This document shows positions 41,595-50,306 of a DNA stretch of 64,000 nt, in pieces. The notes under the pieces are model-generated. The model had not been told where the DNA came from. It searched no databases and saw nothing but the letters and a program-made list of their open reading frames with translations. Position 1 is the first letter of the stretch. Each line of letters starts with the position of its first letter. The position numbers and the translations under genes were made by a program. The stretch is taken from assembly GCA_031549415.1 (NCBI GenBank), contig JAVBPU010000022.1, positions 1 to 64,000 of the forward strand, given 5' to 3'. This DNA is from Limiplasma sp031549415. Lineage in GTDB: Bacteria; Bacillota; Clostridia; Christensenellales; Aristaeellaceae.

Positions 41595-41596
41595 CC

Positions 41597-43117
41597 TTAC
41601 AGCCTCGCCAAGCTCTTGTAGCTTTCCCGCAATGCCGGGTAGAGCTGGGTGTAGAGCTGGTAGAAGGGCTCGTAGGCCTGGCTGCTGGCGGCGTCCGGCG
41701 TCCCGGCGGGCTCCTTGCGGATCACCGCGTCACAGCCCTCGGGCACGGAGGCATACACGCCGGCGGCCACGCCTGCCAGGATGGCGACGCCCAGGGCCGG
41801 GCCTTCGCTGCTGACGGTGGCGGTGGGCAGGCCAAAGAGGTCGGAGAGCATTTGCTTCCACACCGGGCTTTTGGCGCCGCCGCCGCAGACCAGCATTTCT
41901 TTGGGATTGATGGAGGAGGCGCGAAGGATCTCCATGCAGTCCCGCAGGGAGAAGGCCACGCCTTCCATCACCGCCCGCAGCAGGTGGGCCTTGGTATGGA
42001 TGCTGCTTACTCCAAAGAACACGCCCCGGGCGTCCGGGTCTACATGGGGGGTCCGCTCGCCCATCAAATAGGGCAGGTACAGCAGCCGCTCCGAACCAAT
42101 GGGAATGCGGGCCGCCTGCTGGTTCATCAGCTCGTAGGGGTCCACGCCCAGGCCCCTGGCGGTTTCCATTTCCGCCTGGCAGAAGTTATTGCGGAACCAT
42201 TGCAGGGACAGCCCAGCCCCCTGGGTGACACCCATCACATGCCATGCGCCGGGCACGGCGCAGCAGAAGGTGTGGATGCGGCCCTTGGGGTCGATTACCG
42301 GGGTGTTGGTATGGGCGTAGACCACGCCGGAGGTGCCAATGGTGGTAAAGGCCCGGCCTTCCCGCACGGTGCCGGTGCCCACAGCGGCGGCGGCGTTGTC
42401 TCCCGCGCCGCCCGCCACCAGGGTACCCTCTTGCAGTCCGGTAGCCTGGGCCGCTGGCCCGTGGACCTGGCCCGTGATTTCAGGGGATTCATACACCCGG
42501 CCCAGCAGAGCCTTGTCAATTTGCAGCAGGCTGAGCAGCTCGTCGGACCACTTGCGCCCCTTCACGTCCAGCAACTGCATGCCGGAGGCGTCGGAAACCT
42601 CGGTGGCAAATTCTCCGGTGAGCTTGTAGCGGATGTAATCCTTGGGCAGAAGAATGCGGCGGCATTTCTCGTACACTTGAGGCTCGTTGTCCCGCACCCA
42701 TAGGATTTTGGAGGCGGTGAAGCCGGTCATGGCAGGGTTGGCGGTGATGCCGATCATCTTGTCCGCACCCACCAAGGAGGTCATGGCCTCGCATTGCTTC
42801 CCGGTACGCTGGTCGCACCAGATGATGGACCTGCGCAAAGGCTCCCCCTGGGCGTCCAGCATCACCAGGCCGTGCATCTGGCCGGAGAGGCCCACGCCTT
42901 TGATGTCCGCAGGGCTTACGCCGCTTTTGCTGATCACCGCCCGGCAGGTTTCACAAACCGCGCTCCACCAGTCGCTCGCGTCCTGCTCCGCCCAGCCGTT
43001 GTGGGGCTGGTACAGGGGGTATTCCGCGCTGTGGGAGGCCACGGCCTTGCCATCCGGCGTAAACAGCACGGTTTTGGCGCCGGAGGTGCCAATATCAATC
43101 CCCAGCAAAAAAGCCAT
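41597..43117 (-). CDS. xylB: Xylulokinase
   Basis: Phosphorylates D-xylulose, the product of XylA, to xylulose-5-phosphate. The 506-residue FGGY kinase has the ATP-site IDIGTSGAKT at residue 7, the substrate motif GLSGQMHGLV, the catalytic Asp in GAGDNAAAAVG and the C-terminal GGGAKSPVW. AAGGAGG precedes the ATG. It lies 15 bases after xylA in the same operon and is followed by repeat copy D. Confidence 0.94.
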   Translation of the reverse strand: MAFLLGIDIGTSGAKTVLFTPDGKAVASHSAEYPLYQPHNGWAEQDASDWWSAVCETCRAVISKSGVSPADIKGVGLSGQMHGLVMLDAQGEPLRRSIIWCDQRTGKQCEAMTSLVGADKMIGITANPAMTGFTASKILWVRDNEPQVYEKCRRILLPKDYIRYKLTGEFATEVSDASGMQLLDVKGRKWSDELLSLLQIDKALLGRVYESPEITGQVHGPAAQATGLQEGTLVAGGAGDNAAAAVGTGTVREGRAFTTIGTSGVVYAHTNTPVIDPKGRIHTFCCAVPGAWHVMGVTQGAGLSLQWFRNNFCQAEMETARGLGVDPYELMNQQAARIPIGSERLLYLPYLMGERTPHVDPDARGVFFGVSSIHTKAHLLRAVMEGVAFSLRDCMEILRASSINPKEMLVCGGGAKSPVWKQMLSDLFGLPTATVSSEGPALGVAILAGVAAGVYASVPEGCDAVIRKEPAGTPDAASSQAYEPFYQLYTQLYPALRESYKSLARL

Positions 43118-43132
43118 TTTCAGTCCTCCTTT

Positions 43133-44449
43133 TTAGCTGAACAGGATGGAATTGACCACGCTTTCCAGCCATTCTTGCTTGCCGCTGCCGGGCAGGGCGG
43201 GGGAGCCGTTCTTCACGGCGATGTCGGACAGCTCCTGGAGGGTGGCCTTGCCGCTGCGGATCTTTTGGCCCAACTCTCCATTGTAGCTGCTGTACCGCTC
43301 GGCAATAAAGCCGTCAATGCGGCCATCCTCGATGATCTCCGCCGCTTTCAAAAGGCCCAGGGCAAAGCTGTCCATGCCCAGGATGAAGCTTAAAAACATG
43401 TCCTCATAGGTGTAGGAGGGGCGGCGGGTTTTGGCGTCAAAGTTCAGGCCGCCGGTGAGGCCGCCTGCCCGCAGGATTTCGTACATGCACAGGGTGGTTT
43501 CATATACATTGGAGGGGAACTGGTCCGTATCCCAGCCCAGCAGATAGTCGCCCTGGTTGGCGTCCACGGAGCCCAGCATTCCATTGATGGCGGACACCCG
43601 CAGATCGTGCTGAAAGGTATGCCCGGCCAAGGTGGCGTGGTTGGCCTCGATGTTCATTTTGAAATCCTTGTCAAGGCCATATTGGCGCAGGAAGCCGATG
43701 GCGGTGGCGGCGTCAAAATCGTACTGGTGCTTCATGGGCTCCTTGGGCTTGGGCTCAATGTAGAAATCTCCGGTGAAGCCAATGCTGCGGCCATAGGCCA
43801 CGGCCATCTTCATCAGGCTGGCGATGTTTTCCTGCTCAAATCTCATGTCGGTGTTCAGCAGGGTTTCGTAGCCCTCCCGGCCACCCCAAAACACGTAGCC
43901 CCGGCCCCCCAGCTTCACGGTGACGTCCAGGGCCTTCTTGATCTGGGCCGCGGCGTGGCAGAATACGTCCACGCTATTGCTGGAGCCCGCGCCGTTCATA
44001 AAGCGGGGGTTGGAGAACATGTTGGCCGTGCCCCACAGGCATTGGATGGAGGTACCCTTCATTTTTTCCAAAATGTAGTCGGAAATTTCGTCCAGACGCC
44101 GGTTGGTCTCCTCCAGGGTGGCCGCCTCGGGTACCAGGTCCACATCGTGGAAGCAGAAATAGCGGAGGCCCAGCTTCTGCATGAATTCAAAGCCCGCGTC
44201 CACCTTGGCCTTGGCATGCTCCATGGTGCCGGGGGTTGCGCCAAAGCTCTTGTCCGCAGTGCCTGGGCCAAACATATCCGTGCCGGTGGCGCACAGGTTG
44301 TGCCACCAGGCCATGGCAAAGGGCAGGTGCTCCTTCATGGGCTTGCCCAGGACCATCTTGTCTGCGTCATAGTATTTGAAAGCAAAGGGATTCTTGGACT
44401 GGGGGCCTTCGTAGGAAACCGTGGGCAGGTTTGCGAAAATAGTGGACAT
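43133..44449 (-). CDS. xylA: Xylose isomerase
   Basis: Interconverts D-xylose and D-xylulose in a metal-dependent TIM barrel. The 438-residue protein is the long (class II) form: FCFHDVDLVPE with the catalytic His near residue 99, GRGYVFWGGREGYETL, IEPKPKEPMKHQYD with the metal Glu, NIEANHATLAGHTF, GSVDANQGD and NFDAKTRR. ATG 44449 has AGGAGG upstream. A LacI-type palindrome (44506-44521) lies in its leader, suggesting repression by the neighbour regulator. Confidence 0.96.
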   Translation of the reverse strand: MSTIFANLPTVSYEGPQSKNPFAFKYYDADKMVLGKPMKEHLPFAMAWWHNLCATGTDMFGPGTADKSFGATPGTMEHAKAKVDAGFEFMQKLGLRYFCFHDVDLVPEAATLEETNRRLDEISDYILEKMKGTSIQCLWGTANMFSNPRFMNGAGSSNSVDVFCHAAAQIKKALDVTVKLGGRGYVFWGGREGYETLLNTDMRFEQENIASLMKMAVAYGRSIGFTGDFYIEPKPKEPMKHQYDFDAATAIGFLRQYGLDKDFKMNIEANHATLAGHTFQHDLRVSAINGMLGSVDANQGDYLLGWDTDQFPSNVYETTLCMYEILRAGGLTGGLNFDAKTRRPSYTYEDMFLSFILGMDSFALGLLKAAEIIEDGRIDGFIAERYSSYNGELGQKIRSGKATLQELSDIAVKNGSPALPGSGKQEWLESVVNSILFS

Positions 44450-44505
44450 GGATGCTTCCTCCTTTTGAAAATGGGTGATGTGGGGTCGTGGATAAGGCCA
44501 GATGG

Positions 44506-44521
44506 ATGTGCCCGGGCACAT
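44506..44521. promoter_or_regulatory. Putative LacI-family operator before xylA
   Basis: Perfect 16-bp palindrome ATGTGCCCGGGCACAT. It shares the outer ATGTG/CACAT arms and central CG with the two palindromes before chvE. It lies downstream of the predicted xylA transcript start, where a bound repressor would block elongation. A second hairpin (GCCAGCC-TGA-GGCTGGC, 44535-44551) sits near that start. Confidence 0.65.
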
Positions 44522-44554
44522 TTTAGGGTGAAGAGCCAGCCTGAGGCTGGCCCC

Positions 44555-44583
44555 CGTGTACGCTCCTGGCGGCGCATCGTCAA
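44555..44583 (-). promoter_or_regulatory. Possible xylA promoter
   Basis: On the minus strand TTGACG (44583-44578) and a weak TACACG (44560-44555) are 17 bases apart. Confidence 0.45.
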
Positions 44584-44635
44584 GAAAGAGGGGTAACCGG
44601 TTTTGCGCTTCGCAAAAGGGTGGGTGGGCAACGGG

Positions 44636-45655
44636 TCAGTTCAGCAGGTTTTCCTGGATGCGGATCTGGTTTTCCATGATGATTTTTTCGCTGGCGGGTG
44701 AGCCGGACAAAATGATGTCCATGGCGGTCCGCACGGCCAGGTACCCCTGTTGAAACGGTTGCTGGCAGACCACGGCTTTTAGCAGCCCGCTGGCCATGAC
44801 CTGCTGGGTGATGGGGATGTTGTCAAAGGCAAACAGCTGGATCCGCTTTTCCATCTTCATATCCAGGATGGCTTCCCAAACGCCTTTGAGGCCGGCGGCA
44901 ATGAGGACCAACGTGTCTATGAGAGGATCGGCCCGCAGCATGGCGCGGGTGGCGGCATAGGCGCTTTCGTCGTCGTCCTGAGCGCTGCGGTGGGCCACAA
45001 TTTGGATGTGGGGGCAGTTCTGGGCCAGATGGGTCTCAAACCCGTACAGCCGCTGCCGGTGCCCCAGCAAAGTCTCCACACCGGTAAGAATACCCAGCCG
45101 GGCCGGTTTGGTAACAGCCAAATGCATCACGCCCGCCGCCGTGCGGCCCCCCTGCTCGTAGTCGCTGCCCACATAGCAGCGGCGGCGGCTCCCGACCAAA
45201 TCGGTATTGACGGTGACGGTGGGAATGCCTTGCTCCGCCATTTCGCCCACCTTGGCCACGATGCTGCTGTCATCAATGGGGTGCAGCACCAGGGCGGAAA
45301 GGGAGGGTTCCAGCTCGCTGATCAGGGCCAGCTGCCGGTCTGGGTTATAGCCCCGCATCAACGACAGCCGCACCTGGATGCCATAGTCCAAAAGCTCCGC
45401 CTCAGCCCGGGCCACCCCGGCCAGCACCTCGTCAAAGAAGGGGTTGCCCTTGCTGGACAGCACCACGCCCACCACGGGGGAGGCTTTGCGGATGGCCAGG
45501 GCGCGGGCGGCAATGTTCTTGGTATACCCAGCTTTTTCCAGGGCTTCCAACACGCGGGCCTCGGTGTCCGGGCGCACTTTGCCCCGACCGTTCAGCACCC
45601 GGTCCACCGTGGCGGTGGAAACGCCGCATTGCGTTGCGATTTCTCGTATGGTCAT
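44636..45655 (-). CDS. LacI-family transcriptional regulator, probable xylose/aldose regulator
   Basis: A 339-residue repressor. The N-terminal helix-turn-helix and hinge (IREIATQCGVSTATVDRVLN, then ARALAIRK) bind DNA; the remainder is a periplasmic-binding-protein-like sugar domain with VVGVVLSSKGNPFFDEV. It lies between the sugar importer and xylA in one orientation. Three lac-operator-like palindromes in the xyl block fit a LacI dimer. The ligand is probably xylose or a related sugar, inferred from context. GGGAG precedes the ATG. Confidence 0.88.
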   Translation of the reverse strand: MTIREIATQCGVSTATVDRVLNGRGKVRPDTEARVLEALEKAGYTKNIAARALAIRKASPVVGVVLSSKGNPFFDEVLAGVARAEAELLDYGIQVRLSLMRGYNPDRQLALISELEPSLSALVLHPIDDSSIVAKVGEMAEQGIPTVTVNTDLVGSRRRCYVGSDYEQGGRTAAGVMHLAVTKPARLGILTGVETLLGHRQRLYGFETHLAQNCPHIQIVAHRSAQDDDESAYAATRAMLRADPLIDTLVLIAAGLKGVWEAILDMKMEKRIQLFAFDNIPITQQVMASGLLKAVVCQQPFQQGYLAVRTAMDIILSGSPASEKIIMENQIRIQENLLN

Positions 45656-45703
45656 GTCAATGCTCCCTGGCTCGTGCGGGCAAGGCCCTGTTCAAAATGA
45701 AAC

Positions 45704-46960
45704 TTATTTCTCAATTGCGGTGGGTTGGGCAGCCTTTTTCTTGAAGGGATTGTGGAAGGCGGGCAGGGCGGTCTGCTTTTTGGAGATCACGTCGAAGGCA
45801 ACGGCCATCAGCAGCACCAGGCCCTTGACGCTCATCTGGTCGCTGGAGGCGATGCCCAGGATGGACATGCCGTTGTTGAGCACGCCCATGATGAGGGCGC
45901 CGATCAGCGTGCCGCCCACCGTGCCGATACCGCCGTAGGCGGAAGCGCCGCCGATGTAGCAGGCCGCGATGGCGTCCAGCTCAAAGCTTTGGCCCGCCTG
46001 GGGGGAAGCGGAGTTCAGCCGGGCGGCAAACACCAAACCGGCCACCGCGGACAGCAGGCCCATGTTGACGTAGGAGAGGAACAGCAGCCGGTTGGTATTC
46101 ACGCCGGAAAGCCTGGCGGCCTTTTCGTTGCCGCCCATGGCGTACAAATGGCGGCCCGTGACCGTGTTGCCGGTGATGAAGGAATACAGCAGCAGCAAAA
46201 CGCCCAGCAGCACCAGCACCGTGGGGACGCCCTTGTACAGGGACAGCATATAAAACAGCGCCACCACCACGCCGCCGATGATGAGCATCTTGGCGCAGAG
46301 GCCCAGCAGGCTGCCGGTGTCATAGCCCTTTTTGCGGCGGTTGATGAAGCTGATAATTTGGGTGACCCAGAAAACCAGCATGATCAGCACGCCCACAAGG
46401 AGGGAGGTGCCGTTTTTCACCCCCAGCACAGGCCCGATCAGATCGCCCACAAAGCCGGTGGAATACATCAGAAATTCCGGGGGGAAGGGGGCCAGGGTCA
46501 GGCCTTGCAGCACCGTCAGGGTCAGGCCGCGGAAAATCAGCATGCCCGCCAGGGTGACGATAAAGGCCGGAATGCGCACATAGGCGATCCAGAAGCCCTG
46601 CCATGCGCCGATGAGCAGGCCCAGCAGCAAGCAGAGCCCGGCGGCCTGGTACACGTTCATATGGTTGTTGATGATGAAGGTACCGGCGGCCGCGCCCACC
46701 AGGGCCACCACGGAGCCCACGGACAAGTCGATGTTGCCGCCGCCCACGATACAAATCAGCATACCGATGGCCAGGATCACCACGTAGGCGTTCTGCGCGA
46801 TCAGGTTGGAAACGTTCATGGGCGCCAGCAGGATGCCCTTGGTCAAAATATAGAACAGGATGACGATGGCAACCAGCGCGATCAACATGGAGGACTGCTT
46901 CATGTTTCCCCCGAAGGACCGGCGCTGTTTGCGGCTTTGGGTGGCTGTGGTCTGGCTCAT
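45704..46960 (-). CDS. mmsB: Monosaccharide ABC importer, permease
   Basis: A 418-residue membrane protein with about ten or more segments, containing CIVGGGNIDLSVGSV near residue 75, IPAFIVTLAGMLIFRGL and GGIGTVGGTLIGALIMGVL. It is the MmsB/GguB/XylH type that pairs with ChvE-like receptors. The ATG overlaps the mmsA stop (ATGA). It is followed by the regulator gene 48 bases on. Confidence 0.9.
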   Translation of the reverse strand: MSQTTATQSRKQRRSFGGNMKQSSMLIALVAIVILFYILTKGILLAPMNVSNLIAQNAYVVILAIGMLICIVGGGNIDLSVGSVVALVGAAAGTFIINNHMNVYQAAGLCLLLGLLIGAWQGFWIAYVRIPAFIVTLAGMLIFRGLTLTVLQGLTLAPFPPEFLMYSTGFVGDLIGPVLGVKNGTSLLVGVLIMLVFWVTQIISFINRRKKGYDTGSLLGLCAKMLIIGGVVVALFYMLSLYKGVPTVLVLLGVLLLLYSFITGNTVTGRHLYAMGGNEKAARLSGVNTNRLLFLSYVNMGLLSAVAGLVFAARLNSASPQAGQSFELDAIAACYIGGASAYGGIGTVGGTLIGALIMGVLNNGMSILGIASSDQMSVKGLVLLMAVAFDVISKKQTALPAFHNPFKKKAAQPTAIEK

Positions 46961-48501
46961 GCTCCAATTTCCCCCTTGCTTGCTTGCATGATGTGGTTCA
47001 TGATCACCTCTTGCGAGGCTTCTTCCCGGGTGAGCTCGGCAATCAGCTTGCCTTCGTTCATGACGTAGATCCGGTCGCACATGCCCAGCAGCTCCGGCAT
47101 TTCCGACGAGATCATCAGGATGGATTTGCCCTCGGCAATGAGGTCATTGATGATTTGGTAAATTTCGTACTTGGCCCCCACGTCCACGCCCCGGGTGGGT
47201 TCGTCCAGCATCATGATATCGGGCTGGGCAAACATCCACTTGCCCACCAGCACCTTTTGCTGGTTGCCGCCGGACAGGTTGCCCACCTTTTGCTCGATGG
47301 TGGGGCATTTGATGCCCAGCTTGGTCCGGTACACCTCCACGCTTTGGGCTTCCTTGTCCTGGTCCACCACGCCATGCTCGCTGATGGCCTTGGGATGGGC
47401 CAAAGTGACGTTGTGCTTGATGCTGTCCCCCAGCACCAATCCGTTGCCCTTGCGGTCCTCGGTGATGTAGGCCAGGCCATGGGCGATGGCATCCGGCACG
47501 CCGGTCAGTTGCAATACTTCCCCGTCCTTGATGAGCGTGCCGGAGATCTTGGTGCCATAGGCCTTGCCAAAGATGCTCATGGCCAGCTCCGTCCGGCCCG
47601 CGCCGATGAGGCCCGCTACGCCCACCACTTCGCCCTTGTGCACCTTCAAACTGACGTTGTCCACCACTTTTTTTCCGGCATACAGGGGGTGGTACACGTT
47701 CCAGTTTTGCACTTCCAGGGCCACTTCCTGGCTGGGGGTGGAGGTTTTGGGCGGATAGCGGTTGCTCATTTCCCGGCCCACCATGCTGCGGATGATGCGG
47801 TCCTCGCTGACCAGCTCCGTGGGCAGGGTCTCAATGGTTTTGCCGTCCCGTAGCACCGTGATCTTGTCCGCCACGTAGGCCAGTTCGTTGAGTTTATGTG
47901 AAATCAGGATGGAGGTGATCCCCTTCTCCTTCTTAAAACGCAGCAATAAATCCAGCAGGTTGCGGGCATCGCTTTCGTTCAGCGAGGACGTGGGTTCGTC
48001 CAAAATCAGCAGGCGCACGTTTTTGGCCAGCGCCTTGGCAATTTCCAGCAGCTGCTGCTTGCCCATGCCGATGTCCTTGATGAGGGTGCGGGGGTTTTCG
48101 TGCAGACCCACCACCTCCATGTATTCCTCGGCCCTTTGGTAGGTGGCGTCCCAGTTCATGCGGCCGCCACGCTGCTGCTCGTTCCCTAAAAACATGTTTT
48201 CCGCAATGGACAGGTAGGGCACCAACGCCAGCTCCTGGTGGATGATGACGATGCCCTTTTTTTCGCTGTCCTTGATGGTATGGAACTGGCACAGCTCTCC
48301 ATCGTAATAGATTTCCCCGTCATAGGTGCCATAGGGGTAGATGCCGCTTAGCACGTTCATCAGCGTGGATTTCCCCGCGCCGTTTTCTCCGCACAGGGCG
48401 TGGATTTCGCCTTCCTCCACGACGATGTTCACGTCAGAAAGAGCGCGAACGCCCGGGAAGAGCTTGGTAATATCCCGCATTTCCAGTAGCACTTTGCCCA
48501 A
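46957..48501 (-). CDS. mmsA: Monosaccharide ABC importer, ATPase
   Basis: A 514-residue tandem ABC ATPase. The first domain has GENGAGKSTL and LILDEPTSSLNE; the second has IGAGRTEL, NLSGGNQQKVL and LDEPTRGVDVGAK. The GTYDGEIYYDG and IIHQELALVPYLSIAENMFL segments are typical of the MmsA/GguA subgroup. The start chosen is TTG at 48501 with GGGAGGG six bases upstream; an ATG at 48558 without a site is also in frame. It follows the receptor gene after two hairpins. Confidence 0.9.
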   Translation of the reverse strand: MGKVLLEMRDITKLFPGVRALSDVNIVVEEGEIHALCGENGAGKSTLMNVLSGIYPYGTYDGEIYYDGELCQFHTIKDSEKKGIVIIHQELALVPYLSIAENMFLGNEQQRGGRMNWDATYQRAEEYMEVVGLHENPRTLIKDIGMGKQQLLEIAKALAKNVRLLILDEPTSSLNESDARNLLDLLLRFKKEKGITSILISHKLNELAYVADKITVLRDGKTIETLPTELVSEDRIIRSMVGREMSNRYPPKTSTPSQEVALEVQNWNVYHPLYAGKKVVDNVSLKVHKGEVVGVAGLIGAGRTELAMSIFGKAYGTKISGTLIKDGEVLQLTGVPDAIAHGLAYITEDRKGNGLVLGDSIKHNVTLAHPKAISEHGVVDQDKEAQSVEVYRTKLGIKCPTIEQKVGNLSGGNQQKVLVGKWMFAQPDIMMLDEPTRGVDVGAKYEIYQIINDLIAEGKSILMISSEMPELLGMCDRIYVMNEGKLIAELTREEASQEVIMNHIMQASKGEIGA

Positions 48502-48575
48502 CTGTATCCCTCCCTGCGCTTCAGCGCTTGTGGATGGTGATGTACATAACGATGCCATATCGAAGAAAGATAGAA

Positions 48576-48661
48576 CAGAGGCGGGCGAAAGCTGTTGCCC
48601 TCACCCGCCTCTGCGCCCAACCCTATGTTTGATAGGGTGCCGGGCAGCTAGCGCTGCCCGG
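48576..48661 (-). other. Two hairpins between chvE and mmsA
   Basis: CAGAGGCGGG/CCCGCCTCTG (48576-48585, 48604-48613) and CCGGGCAGC/GCTGCCCGG (48640-48648, 48653-48661). No U-tract follows on the minus strand. They probably stabilise the receptor mRNA or lower readthrough into mmsA. Confidence 0.65.
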
Positions 48662-48696
48662 AGATTGCCCGCAGCGGGGCGTACCAAAGAGGGGGC

Positions 48697-49755
48697 TTAT
48701 TTCTGCCCGATGTCCTCCAGGGTGTAGTAGCCGCTGTCGATGAGCAGTTCTTTGTAGTTGCTGGCATCGCCGAACACGGGGGTGCACAGGTAGGAAGGAA
48801 CGACCTTCACATGGTTGTCATAATCCGTGGTGTTGTTCACTTCGGGCTCTTTGCCGCTCATGATCGCGTTCACCATGCCCACGGTCTTCTCGGCCAGGGT
48901 ACGGGTATCCTTGAACACGGACATCGCCTGCGTGCCATTGATGATGTACTGCATGTTGGGCTTGTCGCAGTCTTGGCCGGTGACGATGGGGAAGTTGCTG
49001 GCATCCAGGCCGAAGTTAATCAGCGCGTTGATGACGCCCAGAGCGGTGGAGTCGTTGGAGCAGAGGCAAGCATCCAGCTTGGCGCCGGTGGCATAGTTGG
49101 CGGTGAGGATGTTGTCCATACGGGCCTGGGCGGTTTCGGTCTTCCACGCCAAGGTGCCGACCTTTTCAAACTCGATCTGGCCAGAAGGCACAACCAGCTT
49201 GCCGCTGTCGATGTAGGGCTTCAGCACGTCGATGGCACCCTGGTAGAACAAGCGAGCGTTGTTGTCATCGGGAGAGCCGCCGGTGATCTCGATGTTGAAG
49301 GGGCCCTTGCCATCTTTGAGGCCCAGCTTCTCTTCGATGAACTGGCCCTGGATGGTGCCGACCATGTAGTTGTCGAAGGTGGCATAATAGTCCACAGCAT
49401 CGGTTTCCATGATCAGACGGTCATAAGCGATGACGGGGATGCTGTTTTCCTTGGCGGTGGCCAGCACGGTGCCCAGAGCGCTGCCGTCGATAGAGGCAAC
49501 AACCAGCACTTTGCAGCCGCCCAGGATCATGTTCTCCAGCTGGGAAACCTGGCGGGCCACGTCGTTGTCCGCGTATTGCAGATCCACTTCATAGCCGGCA
49601 GCTTCCAGCTGCTTCTTCATGTTGTCACCATCTTGGTTCCAACGTTGGAGGCTTTGGGTGGGCATGGCCACGCCGACCTTTTCCGCGGCGAAGGCAGTGC
49701 CAACCAAGGTCAGGGACAGTACCAAAACGACGAGTACCGATAGTAACCGTTTCAT
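48697..49755 (-). CDS. chvE: Multiple-sugar binding protein (ChvE type)
   Basis: Extracytoplasmic receptor for aldoses such as xylose, arabinose, galactose or glucose. The 352-residue protein has a signal peptide (MKRLLSVLVVLVLSLTLVG, cleavage near AFA-AE) and family motifs MPTQSLQRWNQDGDNMK, LQYADNDVARQVSQLENM and GQDCDKPNMQYI. No lipobox Cys is present. ATG 49755 has GGAGAGATG upstream. It is the first gene of the xyl block, with promoter and two operators upstream. Confidence 0.93.
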   Translation of the reverse strand: MKRLLSVLVVLVLSLTLVGTAFAAEKVGVAMPTQSLQRWNQDGDNMKKQLEAAGYEVDLQYADNDVARQVSQLENMILGGCKVLVVASIDGSALGTVLATAKENSIPVIAYDRLIMETDAVDYYATFDNYMVGTIQGQFIEEKLGLKDGKGPFNIEITGGSPDDNNARLFYQGAIDVLKPYIDSGKLVVPSGQIEFEKVGTLAWKTETAQARMDNILTANYATGAKLDACLCSNDSTALGVINALINFGLDASNFPIVTGQDCDKPNMQYIINGTQAMSVFKDTRTLAEKTVGMVNAIMSGKEPEVNNTTDYDNHVKVVPSYLCTPVFGDASNYKELLIDSGYYTLEDIGQK

Positions 49756-49909
49756 AGGACATCTCTCCTTTTTTTCTATGTTCAAGCATTGCTGCCTGAA
49801 AACAATGGGAACGAGGGATTTTGGTGGGAGTTGCACAAAGAAAAAGAATGAAACTAGCAAAAACACCATTTTTTAGGCGAATCCTTTAGGCGTTTTTTCT
49901 TATGGTGTG

Positions 49910-49938
49910 AGTATAACACTGGAAAGACAGGCTGTCAA
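49910..49938 (-). promoter_or_regulatory. Promoter of the chvE-mmsAB-lacI block
   Basis: On the minus strand perfect TTGACA (49938-49933) and TATACT (49915-49910) with 17-base spacing. Confidence 0.85.
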
Positions 49939-49956
49939 TCCCTTTCGACAAAATAA

Positions 49957-49993
49957 TGTGTGCGCACACACAAAATGATGTGTGCGCACACAT
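49957..49993. promoter_or_regulatory. Paired lac-operator-like palindromes upstream of chvE
   Basis: TGTGTGCGCACACA (49957-49970) and ATGTGTGCGCACACAT (49978-49993) are perfect palindromes. Their centres are 22 bp apart, two helical turns. The core differs from the symmetric lac operator core TGTGAGCGCTCACA at two of 14 positions. They lie just upstream of the chvE -35 box and could also influence the divergent operon. Confidence 0.75.
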
Positions 49994-50036
49994 TGCGGTG
50001 TGTTTTCTATTTTCCAACAGAGTGAATGGGCCAAGC

Positions 50037-50066
50037 TTGACTTTTGCCCCGCTCCTCTTGTATGAT
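50037..50066 (+). promoter_or_regulatory. Promoter candidates for the 50-62 kb operon
   Basis: TTGACT (50037-50042) and TATGAT (50061-50066) are 18 bases apart, leaving a leader of about 235 bases. A second TATAAT at 50189-50194 has only a poorly spaced TTGGCA upstream; a GCCGC/GCGGC inverted repeat (50171-50187) lies between them. Confidence 0.5.
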
Positions 50067-50306
50067 GGATGTAGCAAGAAGCGAAGGATGAAGGGAAGGA
50101 AAAGCTTCCAGGGGTGTTCACCCGCTGGTTTTTTGTTGCAAGGCCAAGCGGGGTAGAAGATATTGGCAGCGCCGCGTGGCATGCGGCTTATAATCATAGA
50201 AAAAAGACCGATACGAACAGACAGGGCGGAGTCACCGGGCGCGGCGGTGTATGCCGGCGCTTTCAGACTTATGGTAGACACAAGAAAAATCAAGGAGGTC
50301 TCCCAG

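Noticed and set aside
44601..44617. TTTTGCG/CGCAAAA hairpin after the lacI gene as a terminator
   Set aside because: Short stem with no T-run on the minus strand; could be chance or a minor regulatory site.
45725..47068. 447-codon plus-strand frame opposite mmsB
   Set aside because: Gln/His/Gly-rich shadow; the minus-strand permease has clear motifs.
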